A stretch of DNA of 37,529 bases from JAFGNW01 sp964618515. GTDB taxonomy: Bacteria; Zixibacteria; MSB-5A5; GN15; FEB-12. The stretch is taken from contig CAZUAS010000017.1 of assembly GCA_964618515.1 (NCBI GenBank), positions 1 to 37,529 on the forward strand. The letters run 5' to 3'. Numbering within the stretch: position 1 is the stretch's first letter; each line of letters opens with the position of its first letter. The position numbers were made by a program, and so were the translations under genes. This document shows, one piece after another, positions 7,840 through 14,618 of the stretch. Below the pieces are notes generated by a model. It did no database searches. It saw only the letters and a program-made list of their open reading frames with translations, and was not told the origin of the DNA.

Positions 7840-8758
7840 AACTTTCACTGGTGATAACCCCGGCCAGGACAACAGCACCGCCGAATAAAAAAGGCAGGGT
7901 TAGCGTTTCCCCGAGGAAGAAATACGCCACCACCGTGGCAATAACCGGCTGGATATTGTGAAATACGGCTACTCTTGAAGCTTCCATATATTTCAACAGC
8001 CAGTACCACATGACATAAACAAAAACCGACAGTCCCAGAGCCATATACACCACTGCTCCCCAGGCCGCTGGGGTGGCTTGAGAATAATCAAACTTCAGAG
8101 CCATAAACAATCCGAACGGGAAATAAACCGCCGAACCGAAAGACAGAGCGTAAGCGGTCATTCGTAAAGCCCCGTATTTACGTACCAGGTCACGACCCAG
8201 AATCGTATAGTATGCCCAGGCCGTAACGGACAGGATAATTATTACGTCTCCGATAAGATAGCGGGTACTTATCTCAATCGCTCCCGAAGAAATAATGACC
8301 AGCACTCCTACAAAAGCCAGAACCGAACCGACTGCCCGCCGCCAGCTGAATTTTTCCTTCAGATGTATCATCGCCAGGAAAAAAATAAGCACCGGAGTCG
8401 TTGAGAAAATAAAGGCTCCATGACCGGCGGCGGTCATGGCTTGACCGACCACGAATAAAGTCTGGTTGAAAATGATAATTATAAATCCAATCAGAAATAT
8501 TTTGGGTAAGTCTTTACGTTCAACCAGTACATCGTACTTCCTCAGTTTGACAATAAGTAAAAGCACCGCCGATGATAACAGGTAGCGGAAAAATGCAAAG
8601 GTAAAGGGTTCAATAAAACCCAGACCGTATTTGGATATCGGGTAACACAACGAGGCTACCGCTTGCAAAGCGACGGCCGAGAAAACCAGAAAAGCGGTAC
8701 TGTAAGTTTTAACCGGACGGGCAATATGCTTGAGGTCGTATGACGGAAGCGCAGCCAT
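7838..8758 (-). CDS. EamA/DMT family transporter
   Basis: A 306-residue membrane protein with about ten hydrophobic helices in two homologous halves (roughly 18-150 and 165-303), the architecture of the drug/metabolite transporter superfamily with two EamA domains. Typical features are GFIEPFTFAFFRYL in the first half and AWAYYTILGRDLVRKYG plus VAVFHNIQPVIATVVAYFFL in the second. The substrate is unknown. The Shine-Dalgarno is weak. It is the last gene of the M20-SDR-EamA unit, 35 bp after the SDR stop. Confidence 0.85.
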   Translation of the reverse strand: MAALPSYDLKHIARPVKTYSTAFLVFSAVALQAVASLCYPISKYGLGFIEPFTFAFFRYLLSSAVLLLIVKLRKYDVLVERKDLPKIFLIGFIIIIFNQTLFVVGQAMTAAGHGAFIFSTTPVLIFFLAMIHLKEKFSWRRAVGSVLAFVGVLVIISSGAIEISTRYLIGDVIIILSVTAWAYYTILGRDLVRKYGALRMTAYALSFGSAVYFPFGLFMALKFDYSQATPAAWGAVVYMALGLSVFVYVMWYWLLKYMEASRVAVFHNIQPVIATVVAYFFLGETLTLPFLFGGAVVLAGVITSES

Positions 8759-8793
8759 AAAATGTTCTCGGCAATTCGGAGAATAAGGCGTTT

Positions 8794-9588
8794 TTAAATC
8801 AAGGCCCGGTTCGAACCGCCGTCCACGGCAATAGAGGATCCGGTAATGAAAGCCGCCCGCTCGCTGGCCAGAAAAGCCACCAGGGCCGCCAGTTCCTCCG
8901 GTCGTCCCACTCTTTTGACTGCGGCGCTTTCCCCGAAACCACGCATAATTTCTTCAGGTGTTTTACCGGCATCCTTTGCCCATTTCGCCGCCAGGTTTTG
9001 CAACCTTTCCGTAGCCGTATAACCAGGACACACACAGTTGGCGGTAATACCATAACGGGCATAGTTATTGGACACGGTTTTACAAAACGCCGTAACCGCC
9101 GCCCGATAGGTGTTGGATAAAATAAGGTCATCGACCGGTTGCAGAACACTGATGGAAGTAAGATAAATAAGTCTTCCCCATTTACGTTCCATCATCCCAT
9201 TCAACACCAGACGAGTCAATTTAACAGCCGAATTCAACAAGAGATCAGCCGTTTCGTTCCAGAGGTTCTCCCCCAAATCAAGAAACTGCCCCGGGGGCGG
9301 ACCGCCGGTATTGGCAAAGAGAATGTCGATTTCACTCCGGTTGTTGGTTGTTATTGCCCAACCGACCTTTTCCAGACCGTCAGCGGTGGCAATATCAGCC
9401 GGAATAATAACCGGCTTATGCGAGGTGGCCTTTTCTATTTTCTCCGCGGTCCTTCGAAGGCGCTCTTCACTGCGGGAATTAATAAAAAGTGTTGCGCCTT
9501 CCCGGGCCAGTTCCAGAGCCACCGCCGCGCCAAGACCGGTCGAAGCTCCGGTCACAAGAGCCTTTTTCCCTTTTAGATGCAGGTCCAT
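8794..9588 (-). CDS. SDR-family protein with altered catalytic tetrad
   Basis: 264 residues from the start chosen here (ATG at 9588). The open frame extends to 9732, but the extra 48 residues overlap the M20 gene and look unlike protein. The Rossmann motif TGASTGLG is at 13-20 and FANTGGPPPG at 91-100. The catalytic Ser aligns with S145. The usual YxxxK is replaced by S158-N-T-Y-R162, counted back from the conserved PG, so both Tyr and Lys are missing. This matches the known BKR-like SDR subgroup (cd05344), which also carries SN-x-x-R. Annotation as a 3-oxoacyl-ACP reductase would therefore be unsafe. It starts 1 bp after the M20 stop, so translational coupling is likely. Confidence 0.85.
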   Translation of the reverse strand: MDLHLKGKKALVTGASTGLGAAVALELAREGATLFINSRSEERLRRTAEKIEKATSHKPVIIPADIATADGLEKVGWAITTNNRSEIDILFANTGGPPPGQFLDLGENLWNETADLLLNSAVKLTRLVLNGMMERKWGRLIYLTSISVLQPVDDLILSNTYRAAVTAFCKTVSNNYARYGITANCVCPGYTATERLQNLAAKWAKDAGKTPEEIMRGFGESAAVKRVGRPEELAALVAFLASERAAFITGSSIAVDGGSNRALI

Positions 9589-9589
9589 A

Positions 9590-10954
9590 TTATCCCACTC
9601 TGGCCAGCTCAAAAGGCAACACCGCCGCGGTTTTGCAGCCCCGCTCGAAATCCACCACTCGGAAGCGCTCGTTGGGCGAATGGATATTATCATCGTTCTG
9701 CCCGAAACCGATAAATAAGGTATCAATACCAAGGGTTTCCTTGAATTCGACGGCTACCGGGATGGAACCGCCTTCCTTGATAAAAACCGGCTCTTTACCG
9801 AAACCGGCCTTGATAGCCCGGCCGGCCGCTTCCAGCCAGGGACCGTCAACCGGAACCTCCACTGCCCTGGCGCCGCCGTGTTTGTTCACCTGGACTCGAA
9901 CCGAACGCGGCGCTATCTTTTTTAAATATTTTTCTATCTTGTCACAGATATCGTGCGGGTTCATATCCGGCACCAGGCGCATGGTTATTTTACATGAAGC
10001 CATAGCTGGAATGATAGTCTTGCCGCCCTCCCCCTGATAACCGCCGGTAATGCCATTGACGTCACAGGTCGGACGGCTGGTAAGCTTCTCGTAAGTCGTA
10101 TAGCCTTTTTCACCGTGAAGGGCTGGAACACCAATGGCTTTTTTGAAATTGGTTTCATTATAAGGCAGTTTCTTTAACTGATTTTTCACCCATTTGGAAA
10201 TCGGTTTACAATCTTTGTAAAAACCGGGGATGGCAATCTTCCCGTCTTTATCGTGCAGTTTACCGACCATCGCACACAGGATGTTAACGGGATTACCCAC
10301 GGCGCCGCCGAAACCGCCCGAATGCAAATCTTTATCGGGGCCATACACGAATACTTCCACGGAAGCGATACCCCGCAGACCAAAAGTTACCGCTGGAAGC
10401 TCTTTGCTGAACTGAGCGGTGTCGGAGACTACCACCACGTCAGCCCGAAGCAATTTTTTATTCTTTTTTATAAATACCGGCAGGTTGGCCGAGTGACTCT
10501 CCTCCTCACCTTCGATTAGAAACTTTACATTCACCGGAAGCGCACCGGAGGTCTTAATGACAGCCTCCAGACCTTTGATTTGAGCAAAGAACTGTCCCTT
10601 ATCGTCACAGGCACCGCGAGCAAGAATGTAACCGCCCTTTATCTGCGGTTCAAAAGGCGGCGTCTTCCAAAGGTCAAGCGGCTCCGGCGGCTGTACATCA
10701 TAATGACCATAGTACAGCACCGTCGGCAATTTTTTATCGACCATATATTCCGCATAAACAATCGGCTGGCCCTTTGTCGGATAGAGCGTGGTTTTGAATC
10801 CCAGCTCGCCCAGGTGTAATTTTAACCATTCGGCGCAGGCCACGATATCTTCTTTATGTTCCGATTTGGCGGATACCGTGGGAAATCTTAAAAGACTGAA
10901 AAGGTCCTGAAAGCGTTTACCTTCGTTTTGCTTTAAATACTCAAACGGGGTCAT
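9590..10954 (-). CDS. M20 family dipeptidase
   Basis: 454 residues from the ATG at 10954, chosen because AAGGAG lies 8 nt upstream. The ATG at 10972 lies upstream of that ribosome site and lacks one of its own. It belongs to the M20 dinuclear zinc peptidases of the carnosinase-like type, cytoplasmic enzymes that cleave dipeptides. Visible hallmarks are YGHYDVQ (H84, D86), GACDDKG (bridging D near 117), EGEEES (E151/E152, general base and ligand) and VVSD (D178). Towards the C-terminus come GGYQGEGG and FGQNDDNIHSPNE, the latter holding the last histidine ligand. A dimerisation domain lies between about 195 and 310. It heads a unit with the SDR and EamA genes, driven from 10997-11025. Confidence 0.92.
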   Translation of the reverse strand: MTPFEYLKQNEGKRFQDLFSLLRFPTVSAKSEHKEDIVACAEWLKLHLGELGFKTTLYPTKGQPIVYAEYMVDKKLPTVLYYGHYDVQPPEPLDLWKTPPFEPQIKGGYILARGACDDKGQFFAQIKGLEAVIKTSGALPVNVKFLIEGEEESHSANLPVFIKKNKKLLRADVVVVSDTAQFSKELPAVTFGLRGIASVEVFVYGPDKDLHSGGFGGAVGNPVNILCAMVGKLHDKDGKIAIPGFYKDCKPISKWVKNQLKKLPYNETNFKKAIGVPALHGEKGYTTYEKLTSRPTCDVNGITGGYQGEGGKTIIPAMASCKITMRLVPDMNPHDICDKIEKYLKKIAPRSVRVQVNKHGGARAVEVPVDGPWLEAAGRAIKAGFGKEPVFIKEGGSIPVAVEFKETLGIDTLFIGFGQNDDNIHSPNERFRVVDFERGCKTAAVLPFELARVG

Positions 10955-10996
10955 AAATAACACTCCTTGCATTTTTTCATTTACGAAACTTCAGGG

Positions 10997-11025
10997 AATA
11001 TAGCGGGAATTCACAAGTGTGTAAA
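10997..11025 (-). promoter_or_regulatory. Sigma70-type promoter for M20-SDR-EamA unit
   Basis: On the minus strand, TTTACA (11025-11020), a 17-bp spacer and TATATT (11002-10997). Each hexamer matches 5 of 6. The predicted start is near 10990, about 36 nt before the chosen ATG. Confidence 0.6.
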
Positions 11026-11059
11026 GTGAGATTGATAAATTAATCTTGAAAAAAGCTAA

Positions 11060-11857
11060 TTAATAGTTTTTGAGTTTGAAAATAACAATTGTCACGTAGA
11101 GCAAAGCTAGGGCGAAAAGAAGCGAACTGTAAAACGGCATCCAGTCACCGACCGGACGACCGGCAGTCAGCTTTATGGCAATATCGGATATTTCCCCGGT
11201 TTTGGGGATAATGTAGTATAAAGTATCGACGATATATTTAATAATTTTTGAACTGGTAAGAGCTTCAAGTATTTCACGGCCGGCCAGGATCTTCTGTAAA
11301 ATCCAGATAATAAAAGCGCTCATCAAGGCGATGGCGTTGGACCCGAAAGCCACCCCGGCAAAGGCGGTTATACTGAACCATATAAAAAAGGCAATCATGG
11401 AAAATAAAAACAAATATACTATGCGGGTACTGAACAGGTCATGATTCAAGCCCACAGCGGCATAAATAATAACCCCGCTTAGCATAATGGTCATGCCGTA
11501 TACTATCAGGATGCCGAAGAATTTGTGGAGAAAAAGCGCGGTCCGGGAAAGAGGTTTGGACAGATAATAATCGGCACGGCCTTTTTCAAGCATATTAGGT
11601 ATCAAACCGGCTGTCCCCATCACCGCCAGAAACACCAGAAATGACAGGTAAAACTCAAAAACTCTTATAATCGGATCATTCAGCATCTCATTGAGCATCT
11701 CCGTACCCGTTTCACCGGTGGTATCAATACTCATGTCCACTTCAAACGACCCGGTCAGAAGCACCACCAGGAGGGACAATACGGTTACTGCCGCAAAGAC
11801 ATAAAACAGCTTACGGTCGAACATCTCCACTAGTGTATCACGCGTGATTCCCCTCAC
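11060..11857 (-). CDS. ABC-2 type transporter permease
   Basis: A 265-residue protein with about six hydrophobic segments and no ATPase motifs, matching ABC-2 permeases such as those in NatAB-like or drug exporters. The segment MLEKGRADYYLSKPLSRT is typical of the cytoplasmic loop in this family. The start codon is GTG and overlaps the TGA of the ATPase gene as GTGA, so the two are translationally coupled. The substrate is unknown. About 200 bp of non-coding and leader sequence separates it from the next gene start, which has its own promoter. Confidence 0.87.
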   Translation of the reverse strand: MRGITRDTLVEMFDRKLFYVFAAVTVLSLLVVLLTGSFEVDMSIDTTGETGTEMLNEMLNDPIIRVFEFYLSFLVFLAVMGTAGLIPNMLEKGRADYYLSKPLSRTALFLHKFFGILIVYGMTIMLSGVIIYAAVGLNHDLFSTRIVYLFLFSMIAFFIWFSITAFAGVAFGSNAIALMSAFIIWILQKILAGREILEALTSSKIIKYIVDTLYYIIPKTGEISDIAIKLTAGRPVGDWMPFYSSLLFALALLYVTIVIFKLKNY

Positions 11858-12804
11858 TGCACCGACTCCCTGTTTTCCGTTACCGTTTCAAAAAACGACT
11901 GTTCCAGGGTAATTTTCATGGGTTTGATCGACCTTATTTTAATCTTCCGCATCCGCATCTGGTCGATTATAAAATTAATATCTTCATCATTTTTCAACTC
12001 GACAATCATCCCGGTGGTGGACAGCGTAATCCTTTTCCCGATATCTTCGGGAATTTCGATAATTTCATTGCCTATGGAGGCTTCAATTTCGAACTGGCTC
12101 TGACGGCTGGTGAGCGAAGACACGGACCCTATTCGTACCACTTTACCCTTTGTCAGAATAGCCACCCGGTCGGCAACCGATTCGACTTCCGATAAAAGGT
12201 GAGAATTCAAAAAGATGGTTTTGCCTTCCGCTTTAATCCTTTCCATCACCTTGCGGATTTCAATCTTGCCAATCGGATCCACGCCGTCGGTAGGTTCATC
12301 CAGCAGAAGGATTTCCGGGTCGGAAATCATAGCCTGGGCCAGGCCGATACGCTGTAACATCCCTTTGGAATATTTTCTGATTTTAGTATTGCCCCAGCGT
12401 TCCATGCCCACAAGGTTAAGAAGATGCTCGGAGCGGCTGTCGATTTCTTTTTCCGAAAGTCCGTACATTCGACCGGTAAACTCAAGCAAGCCCAAGCCGG
12501 TCAGGTGGTTAGGAAAACGATGGTTTTCCGGTAAGTAACCGACTTTCTTACGTGATTCCGGATTATACGGCGGTAATCCCAAAATCAATACCTGGCCCGA
12601 GGTAATCTGGGTAATATTAAGCAGGACTTTGAAAAGGGTGGTTTTGCCAGCACCGTTGGGTCCGAGCAGGCCAAGTATTTCTCCCTGCTGGACTTCAAGG
12701 CTGACCGAATCAAGAGCAACAATATTCCCTTTTTTTAAACCTGTATGGTAAATCTTGGTCAGTTCCTGGATTTCAATAACCTGCATATCGATAATACGTT
12801 TCAT
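11854..12804 (-). CDS. ABC transporter ATP-binding protein (ABC-2 exporter)
   Basis: A 316-residue nucleotide-binding subunit. Walker A GPNGAGKTT is at 48-56, the signature YSKGMLQRIGLAQA is around 145-158, Walker B ILLLDEP is at 165-171, and a switch His is in NSHLL. The C-terminal 80 residues are the accessory domain often seen in exporters of the CcmA/NatA class. It pairs with the downstream permease (4-bp overlap). AAGG precedes the ATG at 12804. An internal ATG six codons later lacks a ribosome site. It ends in TGA. Confidence 0.92.
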   Translation of the reverse strand: MKRIIDMQVIEIQELTKIYHTGLKKGNIVALDSVSLEVQQGEILGLLGPNGAGKTTLFKVLLNITQITSGQVLILGLPPYNPESRKKVGYLPENHRFPNHLTGLGLLEFTGRMYGLSEKEIDSRSEHLLNLVGMERWGNTKIRKYSKGMLQRIGLAQAMISDPEILLLDEPTDGVDPIGKIEIRKVMERIKAEGKTIFLNSHLLSEVESVADRVAILTKGKVVRIGSVSSLTSRQSQFEIEASIGNEIIEIPEDIGKRITLSTTGMIVELKNDEDINFIIDQMRMRKIKIRSIKPMKITLEQSFFETVTENRESVQ

Positions 12805-12830
12805 AACCTTGGAAGTTACATTATTGATTA

Positions 12831-12859
12831 AACTTAGAAGAAACTAAAAGGGTTATCAA
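12831..12859 (-). promoter_or_regulatory. Possible promoter for the ABC-2 exporter genes
   Basis: On the minus strand, TTGATA (12859-12854), a 17-bp spacer and TAAGTT (12836-12831). The -35 is good and the -10 is weak. The position, about 27 bp from the ATG, is sensible. Confidence 0.38.
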
Positions 12860-12949
12860 GAAAAAACTTAATCCTCTTGACTAATTTTTATTTTTTAGTA
12901 ACTTAATCAACTGGAACAATTTATATACTAAAAAATATAATATATTAGC

Positions 12950-13672
12950 ATGAAAAGAATGACTTTACAGCTTTTAATCTTACTTTTACCGGGCTTTTGC
13001 GGACTTCTTGCCCAACCACAACTCAAGGTTCCGGATGGAGACTTCGATTTTGGCTATATTCCTCACAGTTCGACGGTTGTCCAGCAATTTTGGTTTAAAT
13101 CAGTAGGCACCGATACGGTTAAAATTGAGAATATCAGAACCGGTTGTGATTGTGCCTATATACCCCTGGAAAAAAACTGGCTGGCTCCGGGCGACAGTAT
13201 GAAAGTGAGCTTTTTCTGGGAATCCAAAAGAAGAATGGGACCGATGAACCGCAAACCAACGATTTATTCCAATGTTGAAGGAAACCCGCTCCAGCTTAAT
13301 TTCGTGGGTAATTGCCACATCGCCCCTGACAAATATTATCCGGTGAGCATAAAACCCTACCGGTTCGAATTTTCGAAACTTGAAAAAATTTCTATCGACA
13401 GTATCGAGTTCATTTTATCCAATCAAACCGACAGCAATTATACGATTTCCGCCGTATCATATCCTATGGAAGAATGCAGCTATGCATTACCCGAAAAAAT
13501 TGCCGCCAAAGCGGAAGTTAAAGGATATATAAGGGTAAATCCGCAATTTCTTAACCGGGAGTTTCTGCAGTCTTTGACCCTGCAATTTTTGAGTGAATCC
13601 GGTGATGTAAAACGATTTACCGTACCTATCAGAAGAAAAATATTCAGTAATCAACCAAATCAGACGAAATAA
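12950..13672 (+). CDS. DUF1573 domain protein, exported (Cys form)
   Basis: A 240-residue protein with a signal peptide (about 1-21) and an N-terminal DUF1573 domain, an immunoglobulin-like fold common in Bacteroidetes and relatives. Hallmarks are DFDFGYI (31-37), QFWFKSVGTDTVKIENI, then the cysteine motif GCDC with C66 and C68, then LAPGDS. The remainder (about 105-240) is a second beta-rich region, with YYPVSIKPY and FTVPIRR. The next gene is a paralogue that aligns along its whole length. The function of DUF1573 is unknown; the CxC motif suggests redox or metal binding. No Shine-Dalgarno is visible, and a TATAAT only 8 nt before the ATG hints at a leaderless transcript, though no good -35 accompanies it. 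Confidence 0.8.
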   Translation: MKRMTLQLLILLLPGFCGLLAQPQLKVPDGDFDFGYIPHSSTVVQQFWFKSVGTDTVKIENIRTGCDCAYIPLEKNWLAPGDSMKVSFFWESKRRMGPMNRKPTIYSNVEGNPLQLNFVGNCHIAPDKYYPVSIKPYRFEFSKLEKISIDSIEFILSNQTDSNYTISAVSYPMEECSYALPEKIAAKAEVKGYIRVNPQFLNREFLQSLTLQFLSESGDVKRFTVPIRRKIFSNQPNQTK

Positions 13673-13724
13673 ATATAACAACAAATGTAAACCAGATAAT
13701 TTCAGAGGAAGAGAATAAGATCAT

Positions 13725-14414
13725 ATGAAAAAGACACTTATACTATTCATTCTAATAATGGGGTTAGCCTTAATTTGCAGTCTGGTTCAGGCGGCTCCGC
13801 GTTTAACCATTCCCGAAGCGGAATTTGATTTTGGTTTTGCACCGCAGAATTCCAAGCTTACCCACACTTTCTGGTTACATTCAACCGGTGATGATACTCT
13901 TAAAATCCTCCGCGTTAAACCGGGGTGAGGGTGCACTCAGGCACCTCTTGAAAAAGACGTGCTTGCTGTCGGTGACAGCACCAAACTTGAAATTATTTTT
14001 ACGACGCACCGCTATAAAAACAGAATATCCAAACAGCCCCGGATTGAAACCAACGAGGGTCAGCCGGATAAGACCGTAAAAATTTCCGCGGATATTTTAA
14101 TTAATCCGGACTCGACTTACCCGGTGGTGATAAAACCGTATAAACTGAATATCTCGCAGTTTGGAGAGAAAACAAGAGACGAGATGACCTTCAAAATTGA
14201 AAACATCTCCGAACTGGATTTAAAACCCTCTATCATAGATATTGCTTCAGATTTTTTTGAAGTTAAACTACCCGGAACGATTAAAGCCGGAAAAACGATT
14301 GAAGGTGTTTTGAAACTTAAAAAAGATGTCCTCGAAAAGGCTTTTGAAAAAACTTTCACCATCGAATTTAACGACGATGCTAAAAGCCGTTTCACCATCC
14401 CGGTACAGCGCTAG
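13725..14414 (+). CDS. DUF1573 protein with in-frame TGA at the conserved Cys: candidate selenoprotein
   Basis: An exported protein (signal peptide about 1-23) paralogous to the gene before it. The frame is interrupted once, by TGA at codon 68 (13926-13928), then continues with family sequence: G-C-T-Q-A-P-L-E-K, VGDST, YPVVIKPY, FTIPVQR. Without gaps, the TGA falls on C66 of the paralogue, giving U-G-C for its C-D-C. A SECIS-like hairpin follows (13938-13965). TGA ends at least three other genes here, so the code is standard. A base error or a fresh nonsense mutation cannot be excluded. The TAG at 14412 is made by adapter sequence. The duplicated contig end at 14471-14537 implies the true C-terminus continues as RSLRLP to a TAG at 14552-14554. 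A GAGGAAGAG tract lies 11-12 nt before the ATG. Confidence 0.75.
13938..13965 (+). promoter_or_regulatory. SECIS-like hairpin downstream of in-frame TGA
   Basis: CAGGCAC (13938-13944) pairs with GTGCTTG (13959-13965), including one G-U. A C/C mismatch follows, then TCTT (13946-13949) pairs with AAGA (13954-13957), capped by a GAAA loop (13950-13953). The loop begins 21 nt after the TGA and starts with G. That fits the bacterial SECIS model as I recall it: apical loop about 16-37 nt from UGA, with G in one of the first two loop positions. A second strong hairpin (GCTGTC/GACAGC, 13965-13979) stacks directly after it. A competing fold, GGTGC/GCACC at 13930-13945, is also possible. Confidence 0.5.
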
Positions 14415-14460
14415 ATCGAAGAGCGTCGTGTAGGGAAAGAGTGTAGGATAGGGTGGGGGT
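14413..14460. other. Illumina adapter read-through at a contig end
   Basis: From about 14413 the sequence reads AGATCGAAGAGCGTCGTGTA and on through AGGGAAAGAGTGTAG. This is the TruSeq universal adapter with one G missing, followed by a degraded continuation up to the N run. It is not genomic and creates a false TAG at 14412-14414. Confidence 0.93.
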
Positions 14461-14470
14461 NNNNNNNNNN
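14461..14470. other. Assembly gap (10 N)
   Basis: A placeholder between two contigs whose ends duplicate one another (14346-14412 and 14471-14537), so the true gap is probably nil. Confidence 0.95.
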
Positions 14471-14537
14471 GAAAAAACTTTCACCATCTTATTTAACTAA
14501 GATTCTATAAGCCGTTTCACCATCCAGTTACAGCGCT
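14471..14537 (+). repeat. Degraded duplicate of contig end (assembly artefact)
   Basis: These 67 bases repeat 14346-14412 with eight substitutions, mostly to T or A, one of which puts TAA in the coding frame. Both copies end in CAGCGCT, after which only this one continues into plausible genomic sequence. The simplest reading is an unmerged, error-rich contig end rather than a biological repeat. Confidence 0.8.
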
Positions 14538-14572
14538 CGCTCCGACTGCCTTAGTATGGAAAATATATCAAT

Positions 14573-14602
14573 AAAAAAAGCCGCATAATGCGGCTTTTTT
14601 TT
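14573..14602. terminator. Bidirectional terminator between DUF1573 genes and the efflux/GWxTD operon
   Basis: AGCCGC and GCGGCT arms around an ATAAT loop, with seven A before and eight T after. It serves both convergent transcription units. Confidence 0.88.
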
Positions 14603-14618
14603 AAAAATCAATTCAAAC

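Noticed and set aside
9589..9732. Longer N-terminus of the SDR protein
   Set aside because: The 48 extra codons overlap the end of the M20 gene, do not resemble the family, and precede an ATG at the normal SDR start.
13926..13928. TGA read as a sense codon through an altered genetic code
   Set aside because: cheW, the ferritin-like gene and the ABC-2 ATPase gene all end in TGA at their expected family lengths, so the code is standard.
13930..13945. GGTGC/GCACC hairpin as the SECIS element
   Set aside because: Its loop begins only 6 nt after the TGA, too close for a bacterial SECIS. The hairpin at 13938-13965 is better placed.
14471..14537. A genuine tandem repeat of the DUF1573 gene end
   Set aside because: The copy lies directly after adapter and an N run, carries an in-frame stop, and its differences look like sequencing errors.
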